Assembly: GCF_905171765.1 (NCBI RefSeq)
Contig: NC_053398.1
Location: 43,678,323 to 43,742,322, forward strand
Length of the DNA: 64,000 bases
Source of the DNA: Bufo bufo
Lineage: Eukaryota; Chordata; Amphibia; Anura; Bufonidae
Direction of reading: 5' to 3'
Of this stretch, positions 52,201 to 55,729 are shown piece after piece. A program made the translations under genes and the position numbers. Position 1 is the stretch's first letter. Each line of letters begins with the position of its first letter. Below the pieces are notes generated by a model. It was not told where the DNA came from, searched no databases, and saw nothing but the letters and a program-made list of their open reading frames with translations.

Positions 52201-55200
52201 GGAGCACCAGTGGGCTGGACTGAGTCCTTGGAGCATTTCTTTTGTAATGCCTATCTGCTCTGCACACTACCCCTCCCCTAATTGACAGGCCTAGACATAA
52301 ACCATGGTATGGTAAGAAGCAGCAGATGCATATTGCTTCTCATATCTGTGACAATGTGGCTCAAGGCTCAGGAAAGAAGTAAAATTTATCCTAGAGCGGT
52401 GTCAAAGCATGATATCATATACAATACTTACAGTCTAGCAAATATAGCATTACTTCATAAGGCCATTTCGCCCTACACATAAGATTTAAATTTCTATCTA
52501 ATTTTATTATGGGTTAAATAGGTAAAGAAAATTAACTGAAAACATTTTTTACAAGTCTTTCGTGGGATTTTAACCTGAGAAGGCAGAACACTTACCTCCA
52601 GGCTATAGCCCTACCATGTTGAGAATAGTGGTTTTCTATGCTTAAAAAGCTAATACATTATACATTACTGGTGTCTTCACAGCCATATACTGTACATAAC
52701 AAAACCAGTAATATATTAGGTTTCTAAGCATAGAAATCCACTATTCTCAACATGGTAGGGCTATAGGTCTGCAAGACTAATTCTGCTTCTATTAATGACA
52801 GAAATAAACTTGAGATATGAAGAAACTAAACCTCACCGTAATACACCATTTGCTAAACATGACAAACCTGCACAGTACAAAATGCTCCTTCTACATTTCT
52901 CAGATTTGTAACTAAAAGTCTCCGGAGACAATGTTTGCTTTTGACACGTTTTGAATCTCCTACTGTATGTATGGTGTATTATAATGCCAAGGTTGTGCTA
53001 CCCTGTACTAACACTATGCAAGAGGTTATAGACAAATGTCTTCCTGGTCATTTTATTTATATATAATGGGGCGAGCTGCCAACTAATCTACCCAGCTACA
53101 CCCTGTCCCTAAGAGGTATACAATCAATGAAGGGAAAAAATGGTAGAAATAAATAGCAACAAAAGCTACCATTTGAGGTCCAATTTAATTACTAATTAGT
53201 CATTCATATTCACTAGAAGCCTTGGTTGAGTATAAATTTACTTAATATCACCAAGATACACTAGAAACCCATGTTCTAATATTTACTCCTCATGCTCATG
53301 GCCACATTATGGTTCTATGTAAGTTTTGAATTGTGCTGAAACACAGTTTAGCATAAAGTACACTGATTATGTTGAGTAATAACACTCTGTATTCCTTCAA
53401 TTTCAATAAAGTTTAGTCCATTATGCTCACCAGCTCACAGATGGTTCTTTATTATGAAGCAATAGAGTACCAGTCATGAGACAGGGCACATACAGTAAAT
53501 AAGCTTTTGTCAATATCACAGACTTACTGCTCTCAAGGAACATGCTCACCGCTCTAATGTTGTCCTAACTCCCTTCACAAAAGTCAGCTTCAAAGTAATT
53601 CACTTTGTCTCAAGTCTCTACTTTGGTTTGCTTGCTCAAATGCTGTAGTCCATAGCAGCATCCCTATTTGAACTGTAAGGGGGACCAAAACTTGAGCAAG
53701 AGACACCAAAGCAGAGACAAAGTGGACTAACTGGAAGTAGACTTTTTTGAAGGGACATGGGACCGGTAAGCATGTCCCAGAATAACCCTATGACATTGCA
53801 TGTCTATAGAGAGCCTTCTACAAATATTTTTTATGGATTTTACTATTTTATATAAAGTTTCAGACTAGTGAGCTCCACTAGTTGTAGAGTTCTAGACTTG
53901 CCATGTCAGCTCTGAGGCCCAAGTTGTGGATGCCCAGTAGAATAGCACACTAACATTGCACTCTGTTAAAATGGATCTCAAACAAATGGCAGATTGCTTA
54001 TCAAGGTATCAATTGCAAGGCATACCTATAGATTTGAGTGCAAGACTGAAAAAACTGTTTCATCATTTGACCAATACAACTTAGTAGAAACTCCTCGTGA
54101 GAAATAGTAATTTCATAATCATAGGGAGAATTTATATTCTTTAAGACTATGTTGTACTAAACTAGGCTTTTTGCTTTGCCTCTAGCATCTAAATGCAGCG
54201 CTCATGAATACAAGCATAATATTACCAAGGATAACTGTTCCGGTGAAGTGCCACTGACCAAATGTCAGGGACTCTGTGAATCTGAATCATGGTAAGAACC
54301 AAGGAACTAATGTGTTTCTATTCACACTTACACATATTGAGCAAAATATGAGGTAACCAACTATTAGGGTATGAGAAGACTGTATTGCGTGGGTCAAAAG
54401 TGTCTACTCTCTATGAATATTGGGGATAAAGGCTCATCTTATGGGTCACATACCTCTATAAAGAGCAGTCCTTGAATGCATACATATTAGCTATCTGTGG
54501 TCTGCTGGACTGTTGGGAAATAGCAGGGCACTCTGATCTGGAGGTCCACCATAACTGAATGGAAAATGGGATAAAAGCACTAGTAAACAGTATGATTTGG
54601 TCATACATCGAAGTTGAACAGGATGATACTGTATGTTCATATCCTCAAAAAGCTTTGGTAGCTAAACACACTCCGGAAACAGCATGCCCTGCTTTCTGTT
54701 AAGGGGGTATACAAATTAACTTTTAGACAGCTCTGCATCTGATGCCACCAGATGCAAAGTAGCTATCCTATAAGTCAATGTTCAGCCTTTTAAACAGGCC
54801 TTGGGACATGACTTGAATAATAATGAAGCAATTGTTATCCAAGTCATGTCTCAAGGCCTGTTCAAAAGTTCAAACCTTGACATATATCAGGGATGCTCAA
54901 CCTGTGGCCCTCCAGCTGTTGTACAACTACAGCTCCCACTATACCTTGCTGTAGGCTGATAGCTGTAGGTTTTCCAGGCATACTGGGAGTTGCAGTTTTG
55001 CAACAGCTGGAGTGCCACAGGTTGGGTATCCCTGACTTATAGGATAGCTACTATACATCTGGTGGCATTAGAGGCAGAGCTTGCTAAGAGATCATTTGCA
55101 TACCCTCTTCCCAGAATTCTAGAGGAGCATTGTCTGGCCTATAAGACTGCTCACTCTCCATAAGAAGATATACTGTCTTCTGCTTTCTAAAATCTATGGA

Positions 55201-55522
55201 CCTATAGGATATATCTAGCATAAATGATGAACCCAATGTTTGTGCCTCTGATAAAGAATATGTGCATATCATGTATGTGTATATCCAAAGACATACAGTG
55301 TAGCTATAGCTCATCATTTTGTCTTTCAGGTATGACGATACCTTCGAATGGGTTGAAGGCAAGTGCAGTTGCTGTATGCCAGTGAGAAGTTCCATCGTTG
55401 TAAAGCCTGTAGAGCTTTACTGTCCTCAAACAAAGACTCACAAAATAGTCAATATCAAAATCTTCAAAGAATGTGTCTGTAACTTCCAGCCCTGTATCGG
55501 CCCAGATGAGCAGAAGGCCTGA
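1100..55522 (+). CDS. MUC6: Gel-forming mucin MUC6, 3' part of gene (21 exons in window)
   Basis: Secreted, disulfide-linked, heavily O-glycosylated gel mucin; in other vertebrates MUC6 is made by gastric gland and duodenal gland mucous cells. Exons: 1100-1264, 1708-1802, 3517-3646, 5748-5997, 8888-8940, 9021-9127, 10328-10479, 10654-10795, 11663-11773, 11876-12061, 13903-14142, 14471-14627, 15727-15873, 18191-18253, 18663-18740, 24206-25033, 28730-45100, 49057-49305, 50092-50121, 54186-54291, 55330-55522. All junctions are AG/GT and in frame. In-window residues: D2 VWD tail 1-54, C8 about 60-129, TIL 130-190, D' TIL about 235-305, VWD3 about 330-510, C8-3 about 520-595, TIL3 about 595-665, PTS 666-6517, cystine knot 6520-6616. 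MUC6 is favoured because stretches such as KFGAACAPTCQ, VPTKCE.GCVC and NCTWHYQPC match the mammalian protein as I remember it, and the PTS domain leads straight to the cystine knot without VWD4 or VWC. The 5' end, including the start codon, is outside the window. Confidence 0.93.
1708..1802 (+). CDS. MUC6: MUC6 exon: start of D2 C8 module
   Basis: Starts after AAATCAG and ends before GTAAGG; it completes the split codon of the previous exon and ends in phase 0. It encodes HCSVLVSHGTPFQTCHSMVDP, the cysteine pattern at the start of a C8 domain. Too short and without a Met, so a simple ORF scan would miss it. Confidence 0.92.
2033..2502. mobile_element. 470-bp non-autonomous DNA transposon with TTA duplication
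   Basis: Ends GGCTACTTTCACAC and GTGTGAAAGTAGCC are perfect inverted repeats. It is flanked by TTA at 2,030-2,032 and 2,503-2,505, a TWA duplication of the kind PIF/Harbinger elements make. No transposase ORF. Family assignment is inference from the duplication. Confidence 0.8.
2928..3040. repeat. Short palindromic element
   Basis: GGTTCACATGGAAAATC at the left and GCCCATGTGAACATAGTCTC at the right form degenerate terminal inverted repeats. No coding capacity. Confidence 0.5.
3084..3483. mobile_element. TTAA-flanked palindromic element
   Basis: 400 bp between TTAA at 3,080-3,083 and TTAA at 3,484-3,487, beginning AGGAAACC and ending GACAAGTTCTCT. Internal left and right arms (CAGATTCATATATAG, ATATATCAATCTGCTCAG) are partly complementary. 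Its right end lies only about 30 bp upstream of the exon at 3,517. Confidence 0.65.
3517..3646 (+). CDS. MUC6: MUC6 exon: rest of D2 C8 module
   Basis: Acceptor GTGTTTTAG, donor GTGAGT, phase 0 in and phase 1 out. It encodes CVYEACNYQETVNFIC, then a stretch ending GILLNDWRTFTNC. This is a typical C8 core with YxAC and ILL-W elements, and the CNY.ET run is characteristic of MUC6. Confidence 0.93.
3690..4475. repeat. Composite repeat region
   Basis: ACTCACCTGCTCCCC near 3,757 and GGGGAGCAGGTATG near 4,390 are inverted, suggesting one element interrupted by an unrelated insertion (about 3,955-4,180). Phrases similar to the right arm recur near 9,405-9,650. No protein homology seen. Confidence 0.4.
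4838..5025. mobile_element. Palindromic element, family A copy 1
   Basis: Left arm GCCACACGGTCAGGATTCCT with GGAAGCCAAAACCAGGAG; right arm CTCCTGATTTTGGCCTCC and AGGAAACCTGACAGTGTGGC. About 190 bp hairpin, no ORF. Two relatives follow at about 5,333 and 16,660. Confidence 0.75.
5333..5505. mobile_element. Palindromic element, family A copy 2
   Basis: Same arms as the copy at 4,838: CACACGGTCAGGCTTCTGGA, GGAAGCCAAAAATCAGGAG, then CTCCAATTTTGGCTTTC and GCAGAAACCTGATCGCGTGG. More diverged. Confidence 0.7.
5748..5997 (+). CDS. MUC6: MUC6 exon: TIL-2 domain
   Basis: Acceptor TTTCCCTCTCCAG, donor GTAAGG, phase 1 in and phase 2 out. It encodes a trypsin-inhibitor-like cysteine-rich module: INCSDNQTFSYEST at the start, CGRTCLSLS, DGCNCPLGLYL, CVPKSQCPC, and FNGLT before a cysteine codon split by the intron. 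NCS near the start is a possible N-glycosylation site. Confidence 0.94.
6336..6645. mobile_element. 310-bp element with GGGCTCATGCACACAA termini
   Basis: Left end GGGCTCATGCACACAA, right end TTGTGTGCATGAACCC, with TA on both sides (6,334-6,335 and 6,646-6,647). The arms contain CCATATGCTAAACC and palindromic AATGGGGCC. TA duplication fits a Tc1/mariner-mobilised MITE, but a three-base duplication is not excluded. Confidence 0.65.
6648..6796. mobile_element. Palindromic element, TCAGTGATTTCCATCAGTGATT family
   Basis: Arms AGTGATTTCCATCAGTGATT and AATCACTGATGGAAATCACT are nearly perfect complements, about 75 bp apart. It abuts the element ending at 6,645. Relatives at 22,519, 46,129 and 48,051. 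Confidence 0.75.
7130..7530. mobile_element. TTAA-flanked long-hairpin element
   Basis: TTAA at 7,126-7,129 and 7,531-7,534. Left end AGGGGTTTTCCCATCTCAGA and right end ATGGGAATACCCCT; the arms include GGGGGCATATTGCTAGGATA and its complement, and GTGCGGGTCCCA occurs in both. GC-rich centre with GCGCATGCGC. TTAA target duplication suggests piggyBac mobilisation. Confidence 0.8.
7824..8414. mobile_element. 591-bp element with very long inverted arms
   Basis: Outer ends GTGTATGTAACAAATAG and CTATTTGTTACATACAC, then CTAGTTCAG/CTGAACTAG, GTTTGTTTGATAT/ATATCAAACAAAC, GGGGGTGGACATG and its complement. The whole unit folds back on itself. Open frames inside are shadows of the palindrome. Confidence 0.85.
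8888..8940 (+). CDS. MUC6: MUC6 53-bp exon between TIL-2 and D'
   Basis: The acceptor is TTATTTTGCAG; the donor GTATTG is the weakest in the gene. It encodes (C)YCVSGRLSCIGKPMDFL, matching the MUC6 segment CxCxxGRLSC that follows TIL-2. Phase 2 in and phase 1 out fit both neighbours. The following intron is only 80 bp. Confidence 0.88.
9021..9127 (+). CDS. MUC6: MUC6 exon: D' module, first part
   Basis: Acceptor is a T-run ending TTTTAAG; donor GTATGT; phase 1 in, phase 0 out. It encodes ETCMAPKVMKTCGSLSDKFG and then AACAPTCQLLATGIRC. KFGAACAPTC is a strong MUC6 signature in the TIL-like D' region. Confidence 0.94.
9128..10170. other. Intron with degenerate repeat, otherwise featureless
   Basis: A unit beginning TTAAAGGGGTTGTCTGACACC at 9,231 has the left terminus of the TTAA families but no matching right end; it may extend to about 9,725. 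No coding homology found. Confidence 0.4.
10171..10298. repeat. GATA/GACA tetranucleotide microsatellite
   Basis: Runs of GACA then GATA to about 10,248, with a degenerate GATA tail to 10,298, ending 30 bp before the splice acceptor of the exon at 10,328. Confidence 0.95.
10328..10479 (+). CDS. MUC6: MUC6 exon: D' TIL module, second part
   Basis: Starts after TTTATAG, about 80 bp downstream of the main GATA/GACA microsatellite tract (30 bp past its degenerate tail); donor GTAAGA. It encodes VPTKCEAGCVCPAGTYEDLD, CVEESDCSCEYGG and a split cysteine codon after GDCQS. The long GATA/GACA tract in the intron just upstream is unusual because it is so close to the splice acceptor. Confidence 0.93.
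10654..10795 (+). CDS. MUC6: MUC6 exon: start of D3 VWD
   Basis: Acceptor TTTTTCTACAG, donor GTAAGA, phase 2 in and phase 0 out. It encodes CTCSGGQWHCEETPNC, then the VWD opening TCMMFGESHIKTFDGQQYLF followed by DGNCEYTLVT. Confidence 0.94.
10868..11202. mobile_element. GATCAGTTGTTTGAGAAGG-family element, copy 1
   Basis: Contains GGTGGGTGTCTGACACCTGG, GATCAGTTGTTTGAGAAGG, GGGGCTGAGCTGC and ACTGATGACCTATCTACAGG. The same ordered blocks occur near 15,165, 21,713 and, in shorter form, 51,428. Termini degenerate. Confidence 0.65.
11663..11773 (+). CDS. MUC6: MUC6 exon: D3 VWD, second part
   Basis: Acceptor CGTCTCATTAG, donor GTAAGG, phase 0 on both sides. It encodes DGCGLN, FKIVTENVICGTTGATCARS and MTVTIG. 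The TENVICG run is typical of the D3 of secreted mucins. Confidence 0.94.
11876..12061 (+). CDS. MUC6: MUC6 exon: D3 VWD, third part
   Basis: The preceding intron is only 102 bp; acceptor TTGTACAG, donor GTATGT, phase 0 on both sides. It encodes NIELKLFDGKYTI, QNNTLYIMFDITIP (NNT sequon), LTWNKNMNLFIKI. This is the beta-rich centre of the VWD fold. Confidence 0.94.
12062..13902. other. Intron 12,062-13,902
   Basis: Apart from the palindromic element at 12,914-13,285, I see no gene, RNA or recognisable repeat in this 1.8-kb intron. Confidence 0.5.
12914..13285. mobile_element. TTAA-flanked palindromic element
   Basis: TTAA at 12,910-12,913 and 13,286-13,289; left arm ACATGTCACCGTAATTCTGG then CTATTTTCTG, right arm CAGAAAATAATCCAAAATCA then TGGTGATAGC. 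CATGAGTAGT and ACTACTCATG also pair. The first base is mutated relative to the AGGGA consensus. Confidence 0.7.
13903..14142 (+). CDS. MUC6: MUC6 exon: D3 VWD end with CGLCG motif, start of C8-3
   Basis: Acceptor CCTCCCATTCAG, donor GTAAGG, phase 0 on both sides. It encodes ESVCGLCGNYNGNMNDDFET, then RSKYVAS, FINSWKD, VVDPCG and KSCQVL. CGLCG is the conserved motif of multimerising D domains. The C8-3 module begins at the KSC cysteine. Confidence 0.95.
14471..14627 (+). CDS. MUC6: MUC6 exon: C8-3 module
   Basis: Acceptor TTTTATTTTCAG, donor GTAAGT, phase 0 in and phase 1 out. It encodes YFQACLNDACACDTGGDCEC, LCEAVQAYAAACLSAGICVD and WRTPDFC. This is a textbook mucin C8-3 core and holds cysteines expected to take part in D3 disulfide linkage. 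Confidence 0.95.
15165..15533. mobile_element. GATCAGTTGTTTGAGAAGG-family element, copy 2
   Basis: Starts after GTTAA with AGGGATTTTTTAACCGAG and ends GGAAAACCCCTACTA; contains GCTGATCAGCTATTTGAGAA, GGGGCTGAGCTGCGCC and GATGACCTATCCGGAGGACA. The right flanking TTAA is mutated. Lies about 190 bp upstream of the exon at 15,727. Confidence 0.65.
15727..15873 (+). CDS. MUC6: MUC6 exon: TIL-3 region of D3
   Basis: Acceptor TTCTTGTTTAG, donor GTAATG, phase 1 on both sides. It encodes PVYCDYENTHINTGNGNGNE and CTWHYQPCQCP. NCTWHYQPC is an N-glycosylation sequon plus a strong MUC6 signature. From here to the 30-bp exon at 50,092 every exon is phase 1-1. Confidence 0.94.
16655..16765. mobile_element. 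Palindromic element, family A copy 3
   Basis: GAAGCCAAAACCAGGCATG and ATTCCTGGCTTTTGCTTGG form inverted arms; related to the copies at 4,838 and 5,333. Confidence 0.6.
16794..17245 (+). mobile_element. Internally deleted Tc1/mariner element
   Basis: The left part encodes a decayed transposase start (MGKRKNLNDFEKG, then ARRLGQSF and LVGCALYA), the N-terminal helix-turn-helix of a Tc1 lineage common in fish and frogs. At about 17,071 it jumps to the 3' end of the same element (CTTACAGGACGTAAAGGATC, ACACAATATTAGGCAG, ATGGCTGATCGATG). The whole DDE core is missing. Non-autonomous and dead. Confidence 0.85.
17260..17549. mobile_element. TTAA-flanked palindromic element
   Basis: Left end AGAGTAACTACACTTTTTTC and right end AAAAAAGTTTAGCTACTCT; TTAA at 17,256-17,259 and 17,550-17,553. 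An internal pair, AAGACTGCAGATGGTC-like and ACCATCTTCAGTCTTGTG, extends the fold. The right TTAA is shared with the next element. Confidence 0.85.
17554..18071. mobile_element. TTAA-flanked palindromic element, abutting the previous one
   Basis: Left end AGGGGTTTTGCCACCAGTGA, right end TTGCTGGTGACAGATTCCCT, TTAA at 17,550-17,553 and 18,072-18,075. Arms contain ATATGCAAATTAGGCC and GGCCTAATTTGCATAT, and CGAGGCACAGGTAAG with its complement. Confidence 0.85.
18191..18253 (+). CDS. MUC6: MUC6 exon: last cysteine-rich segment before PTS
   Basis: 63-bp symmetric phase 1 exon; acceptor TAATACAG, donor GTAAGT. It encodes GCYQCGHDKYYDPVKKTCVP and a final Cys, matching the GCYxC..(E/K)Y(F/Y)D...CVPC segment that ends the D3 assembly in MUC6. 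Confidence 0.93.
18663..18740 (+). CDS. MUC6: MUC6 exon: start of Pro/Thr/Ser domain
   Basis: 78-bp symmetric phase 1 exon; acceptor TTATTTGCAG, donor GTTTGT. It encodes about 25 residues of almost pure Thr/Ser/Pro beginning TEPSTTTSVPST. It is the first mucin-type O-glycosylation segment after the cysteine-rich region. Confidence 0.88.
18741..20035. other. Intron sequence without recognised features
   Basis: First 1.3 kb of the 5.5-kb intron before the 828-bp PTS exon. No coding homology, RNA gene or clear transposon terminus seen. Confidence 0.5.
20085..20575. repeat. 91-94-bp tandem repeat with inverted first copies
   Basis: ATATGGACCATGCTGGTATA begins at 20,261, 20,355, 20,446 and 20,537 (periods 94, 91, 91). 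Upstream, at about 20,110 and 20,195, the same unit is present as its reverse complement (TATACCAGCATGGTCCATAT). The junction near 20,225-20,250 is a palindrome (TATAAGTTATA). Confidence 0.85.
20743..21079. mobile_element. TTAA-flanked palindromic element
   Basis: Left end AGAGGACCTGTCCCCTCTCC, right end GACAGGTGACAGGTCCTCT; TTAA at 20,739-20,742 and 21,080-21,083. Internal GAAGCATTTATTCTTATGAC and GTCATAAGAATAAATACCCC pair. 337 bp, no ORF. Confidence 0.88.
21713..22327. mobile_element. GATCAGTTGTTTGAGAAGG-family element, copy 3, with nested insertion
   Basis: Left end AGGGGTCTTCTGAGAG after TTAA; blocks GATCAGTTGTTTAAGAAGG, GGGGCTGAGCTGC, ACTGATGACCTATCCAGAGG and GGAAACCCCC. It is interrupted by the insertion at 22,028-22,237. 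Confidence 0.75.
22028..22237. mobile_element. 210-bp insertion with 13-bp target duplication
   Basis: GGTCCCGGGTGTC occurs at 22,015-22,027 and again at 22,238-22,250, bracketing unrelated sequence that starts TGCTTGAGAAAGACTCTGCA and ends CACTATAAA. A 13-bp duplication suggests a retroposed short element, but I do not recognise the family. Confidence 0.7.
22519..22580. mobile_element. Fragment of TCAGTGATT-family palindromic element
   Basis: TCACAATCACTGATGGAAATTACTG and CACTGACCAAATCACTGACG match the right arm of the copies at 6,648 and 46,129; no left arm found nearby. Confidence 0.5.
22600..24205. other. Intron sequence without recognised features
   Basis: Second half of the intron before the 828-bp PTS exon. 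CTAGTGTGAAACTAGCC near 22,990 may be a worn transposon end. No coding homology seen. Confidence 0.45.
24206..25033 (+). CDS. MUC6: MUC6 exon: PTS exon with its own 198-bp repeat
   Basis: 828 bp, open throughout although it has no Met to mark it; acceptor TTTCTTTTAG, donor GTGAGT, phase 1 on both sides. It encodes about 275 Thr/Pro/Ser-rich residues. The landmark encoding SPSSSPTP recurs at about 24,413, 24,611 and 24,809, so it contains three copies of a 66-residue unit with proline-rich TPPTPPTSPTPSTP spacers. The unit differs from that of the giant exon downstream, yet the ends (HSPPIPVTPTTITTHSTS near 24,905-24,958) resemble the giant-exon repeat. Confidence 0.9.
25445..26090. mobile_element. 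Long inverted-repeat element, about 650 bp
   Basis: Begins after TTTAA with AGAGGCTCTGTCATCTGC. Arms 25,478-25,725 and 25,823-26,090 pair through GACATGAGAAAG-type blocks, ATGCAAATGAGGTATT/AATACCTAATTTGCAT, GGCATGGGGG and CTAGCGCTGAG. The right terminus is degenerate. Related left ends occur at 49,526 and 52,124. Confidence 0.75.
26440..27490. repeat. Minisatellite of about 60-61 bp, roughly 16 copies
   Basis: Units such as TCTGCAGTAGTGGGATTGGA, CAAGCATGGTCGGTAGTCAG, TCAGGGCTTGGTGGAAAG recur every 60-61 bp (for example TCTGCAGTAG at 26,821 and 26,882). Most homogeneous at 26,700-27,000. Lies in the intron just before the giant PTS exon and is not part of the coding array. Confidence 0.85.
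27490..28729. other. Intron sequence upstream of the giant exon
   Basis: A possible hairpin element at about 28,165-28,290 (ACATATGATCTCTGAGTTC and GACATAGATCATGTATTT), with a similar hairpin near 47,620-47,715, and a GATCATCAGTATTGAAGAC-like remnant near 28,430. No gene seen. Confidence 0.4.
28730..45100 (+). CDS. MUC6: MUC6 giant PTS exon (16,371 bp, tandem 50-residue repeats)
   Basis: One uninterrupted frame from the acceptor AATTTACAG to the donor GTGAGT, phase 1 on both sides, encoding about 5,457 residues. A typical unit reads TPSTTSTVTTHTPSTSSTTK, STTHSTSTIPATPTTITTHS, TSTSPTPTTK (50 residues, 150 bp). I count Thr 24, Ser 11 and Pro 6 per unit, no Cys and no acidic residue. A 49-residue variant (TPTITTHS in place of TPTTITTHS) gives 147 bp. 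About 108 units are present. The first 15-20 units and the last few are more diverged; the centre is homogeneous and carries a seven-unit 1,047-bp higher-order repeat. The role expected from the family is a dense O-glycan bottlebrush. Copy number could be affected by assembly, but the frame is intact over the whole length, which argues against gross error. Confidence 0.96.
28790..44965. repeat. Coding 150/147-bp tandem array with 1,047-bp higher-order repeat
   Basis: DNA view of the giant exon. A landmark junction (KIPST unit followed by a 49-residue unit) occurs at about 32,127, 32,424, 34,068, 34,962, 36,009, 37,206, 37,953, 38,550, 39,597, 40,644 and 41,691. All intervals are sums of 150 and 147, and four equal 1,047 (six 150 plus one 147). 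The + strand is C/A/T-rich with only about 5 G per 150-bp unit. Confidence 0.93.
45101..46128. other. Intron sequence after the giant exon
   Basis: No recognisable gene, RNA or complete transposon in this stretch. Base composition returns abruptly to that of the other introns at the splice donor. Confidence 0.5.
46129..46720. mobile_element. TCAGTGATT-family palindromic element, long copy
   Basis: Left arm GGCCTCTTTCACACG, TTAGTGATTTCCATCAGTGA; right arm TCACTGATGGAAATCAATGA, CTGACTGTGCAAAGAAAGGC. The 400-bp centre includes CCTATCTTTTGC and GGACATGTCCTATTTTTTGC and looks like a second element nested in it. Confidence 0.65.
46721..48050. other. Intron sequence without firm features
   Basis: A hairpin near 47,620-47,715 (CATATGATCTGTGTGTTC, CACACAGATCATGTCTTTTC) resembles one near 28,170. 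Nothing else recognisable. Confidence 0.4.
48051..48205. mobile_element. 155-bp palindromic element
   Basis: AGGCTGATTTCACACATTCA with GATCAGTGATTGTG at the left; TAATCACTGATCAAACACTG with TGTGTGAAAGTGGCC at the right. Short member of the TCAGTGATT family. Confidence 0.75.
48230..48624. mobile_element. 395-bp palindromic element
   Basis: Left AGAGTTATGTAAAAACTTGG, GCAACCCCTGTAAACTGCC; right GGCAATTTACAGGGGTTGC, CCAAGCTTTTATATAACTCT followed by TTAA. CAGGTCACCGCTGCAGCC and GGCTGCAGCAGTGACCTG pair in the centre. TTAA is not adjacent on the left. Confidence 0.8.
48755..49007. mobile_element. About 250-bp palindromic element
   Basis: AGGGGTTATGCCACTGATAA at the left and TTATTAGTGGCACAACACCT at the right. 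Ends about 50 bp upstream of the PTS exon at 49,057. Confidence 0.7.
49057..49305 (+). CDS. MUC6: MUC6 exon: non-repetitive PTS segment
   Basis: 249 bp; acceptor TTATCTTGCAG, donor GTAAGA, phase 1 on both sides. It encodes about 83 Thr-rich residues (EPTTTPTTISITTLSTTTNS at the start, SNITTSSTRSPPT at the end) without the 50-residue repeat. NST and NIT are possible N-glycosylation sites. Confidence 0.9.
49526..49820. mobile_element. Fragments of two TTAA-family elements
   Basis: TTAA then AGCGGCTCTGTCACC (49,526) with CATATGCAAATGAGCATTTC matches the left arm of the element at 25,445. From about 49,740, CCCCCACTAATAAGATATCG, GATGACCTATCTTGAGAATA and GGAAAACCCC match the GATCAGTTGTTTGAG family end. 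Confidence 0.55.
50092..50121 (+). CDS. MUC6: MUC6 30-bp micro-exon
   Basis: Acceptor is a T-rich tract ending CTCCTAAAG; donor GTGAGT. It encodes AHDLPTTTES and is phase 1 on both sides, so it can be skipped or included without a frame change. The call rests on splice sites, frame and Thr content only, hence lower confidence. Skipping it would also leave an intact frame to the cystine-knot exon. Confidence 0.72.
50499..51384 (-). mobile_element. 3' fragment of a CR1/L2-type LINE
   Basis: Read on the minus strand, about 51,310-51,133 encodes GKDLGILVNCKLSCRNQCQA, IMGCIERGT and LYKSLVRPHMEYCV (the end of a reverse transcriptase ORF), and 50,966-50,703 encodes YIRGQYRNLSHHLF and VRLWNSLPEEVV. 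The 3' tail includes GGCCGAACTGGATGGACAAA and ends AACTATGTTACTATAAA. Heavily 5'-truncated with frame breaks. Same clade as the LINE at 59,034 but a different family. Confidence 0.85.
51428..51766. mobile_element. TTAA-flanked palindromic element, 339 bp
   Basis: TTAA at 51,424-51,427 and 51,767-51,770; ends AGGGGTTGTGCAGCGATTTA and TAAATCGCTGCACAAACCCT. Contains GAAGACCTATCCTCAGGATA and CAATCAGCTGTTTGATGAG, linking it to the GATCAGTTGTTTGAG family. Confidence 0.88.
52604..52765. mobile_element. 162-bp near-perfect palindromic element
   Basis: TATAGCCCTACCATGTTGAG, AATAGTGG and TTTCTATGCTTA at the left are matched by TAAGCATAGAAATCCACTAT, TCTCAACATGGTAGGGCTATA at the right. Arms about 42 bp, loop about 75 bp. 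Probably young, given how few mismatches there are. Confidence 0.85.
53600..53730. repeat. Imperfect palindrome
   Basis: CACTTTGTCTCAAGTCTCTACTTTGG and CCAAAGCAGAGACAAAGTGG-type arms, with TTGCTTGCTCAAAT and ACTTGAGCAAGAG inside. No ORF. Confidence 0.6.
54186..54291 (+). CDS. MUC6: MUC6 exon: start of C-terminal cystine knot
   Basis: Acceptor TGCCTCTAG, donor GTAAGA, phase 1 in and phase 2 out. It encodes SKCSAHEYKHNITKDNCSG then TKCQGLCESES. The Cys spacing C-x(14)-C-x(8)-C-x(3)-C matches the first half of a CTCK domain. HNIT and NCS are N-glycosylation sequons. Confidence 0.93.
54740..55070. mobile_element. Nested palindromes in the last intron
   Basis: Outer arms 54,740-54,776 and 55,034-55,070 (GATGCCACCAGATGCAAAG / CTATACATCTGGTGGCATTA) enclose a second hairpin at about 54,796-54,863 (CAGGCCTTGGGACATGACTT / AAGTCATGTCTCAAGGCCTG) and the element at 54,888-55,034. 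Confidence 0.8.
54888..55034. mobile_element. 147-bp hairpin element with CCTCCAGCTGTTG arms
   Basis: CAGGGATGCTCAACCTGTGG, CCCTCCAGCTGTTG and CTACAGCTCCCACTAT pair with ACTGGGAGTTGCAG, CAACAGCTGGAGTGCC, CAGGTTGGGTATCCCTGA. A sequence type I recall as a very common MITE in frogs and other vertebrates; the superfamily is uncertain. Confidence 0.8.
55330..55522 (+). CDS. MUC6: MUC6 terminal coding exon: cystine knot and stop
   Basis: Acceptor TTTTGTCTTTCAG; the stop TGA is at 55,520-55,522. It encodes WYDDTFEW, GKCSCCMPVRSS, VELYCP and FKECVCNFQPCIG, ending DEQKA. CSCC plus a final CxC...C is the second half of the cystine knot that dimerises gel-forming mucins; the C-terminus resembles mammalian MUC6, which ends just after a similar CxCxxxxC. 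Confidence 0.95.
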
Positions 55523-55729
55523 AACGTCTGTAAATTGTAACAGCATCATCTGGTGGAGGTCTCTCTTAACTGAATTCAATGTGCAACACATTCTGTATGT
55601 CCTTTCATCAAGTTGATATTACTTTACAATGAATATATTGTCTTTGTAATGTTAATTTATACAACTGTATCTTCAATTTGTCCGGTATATAAAAATTCTT
55701 AAATTGACTCGTGATGAACGATTTACATG

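Larger units (their letters stand above)
51860..54185. other. Intron before the cystine-knot exon
   Basis: Besides the two palindromes above, AAAGAGCCTCTGTTAGCATG near 52,124 is a left-arm remnant of the element type at 25,445. The remainder of this 4-kb intron shows no gene or RNA. Confidence 0.5.

Noticed and set aside
45101..54185. Possible VWD4, VWC or CysD exon between PTS and cystine knot
   Set aside because: I looked for cysteine-rich phase 1 exons and saw none; exons 49,057, 50,092 and 54,186 join in frame without them.
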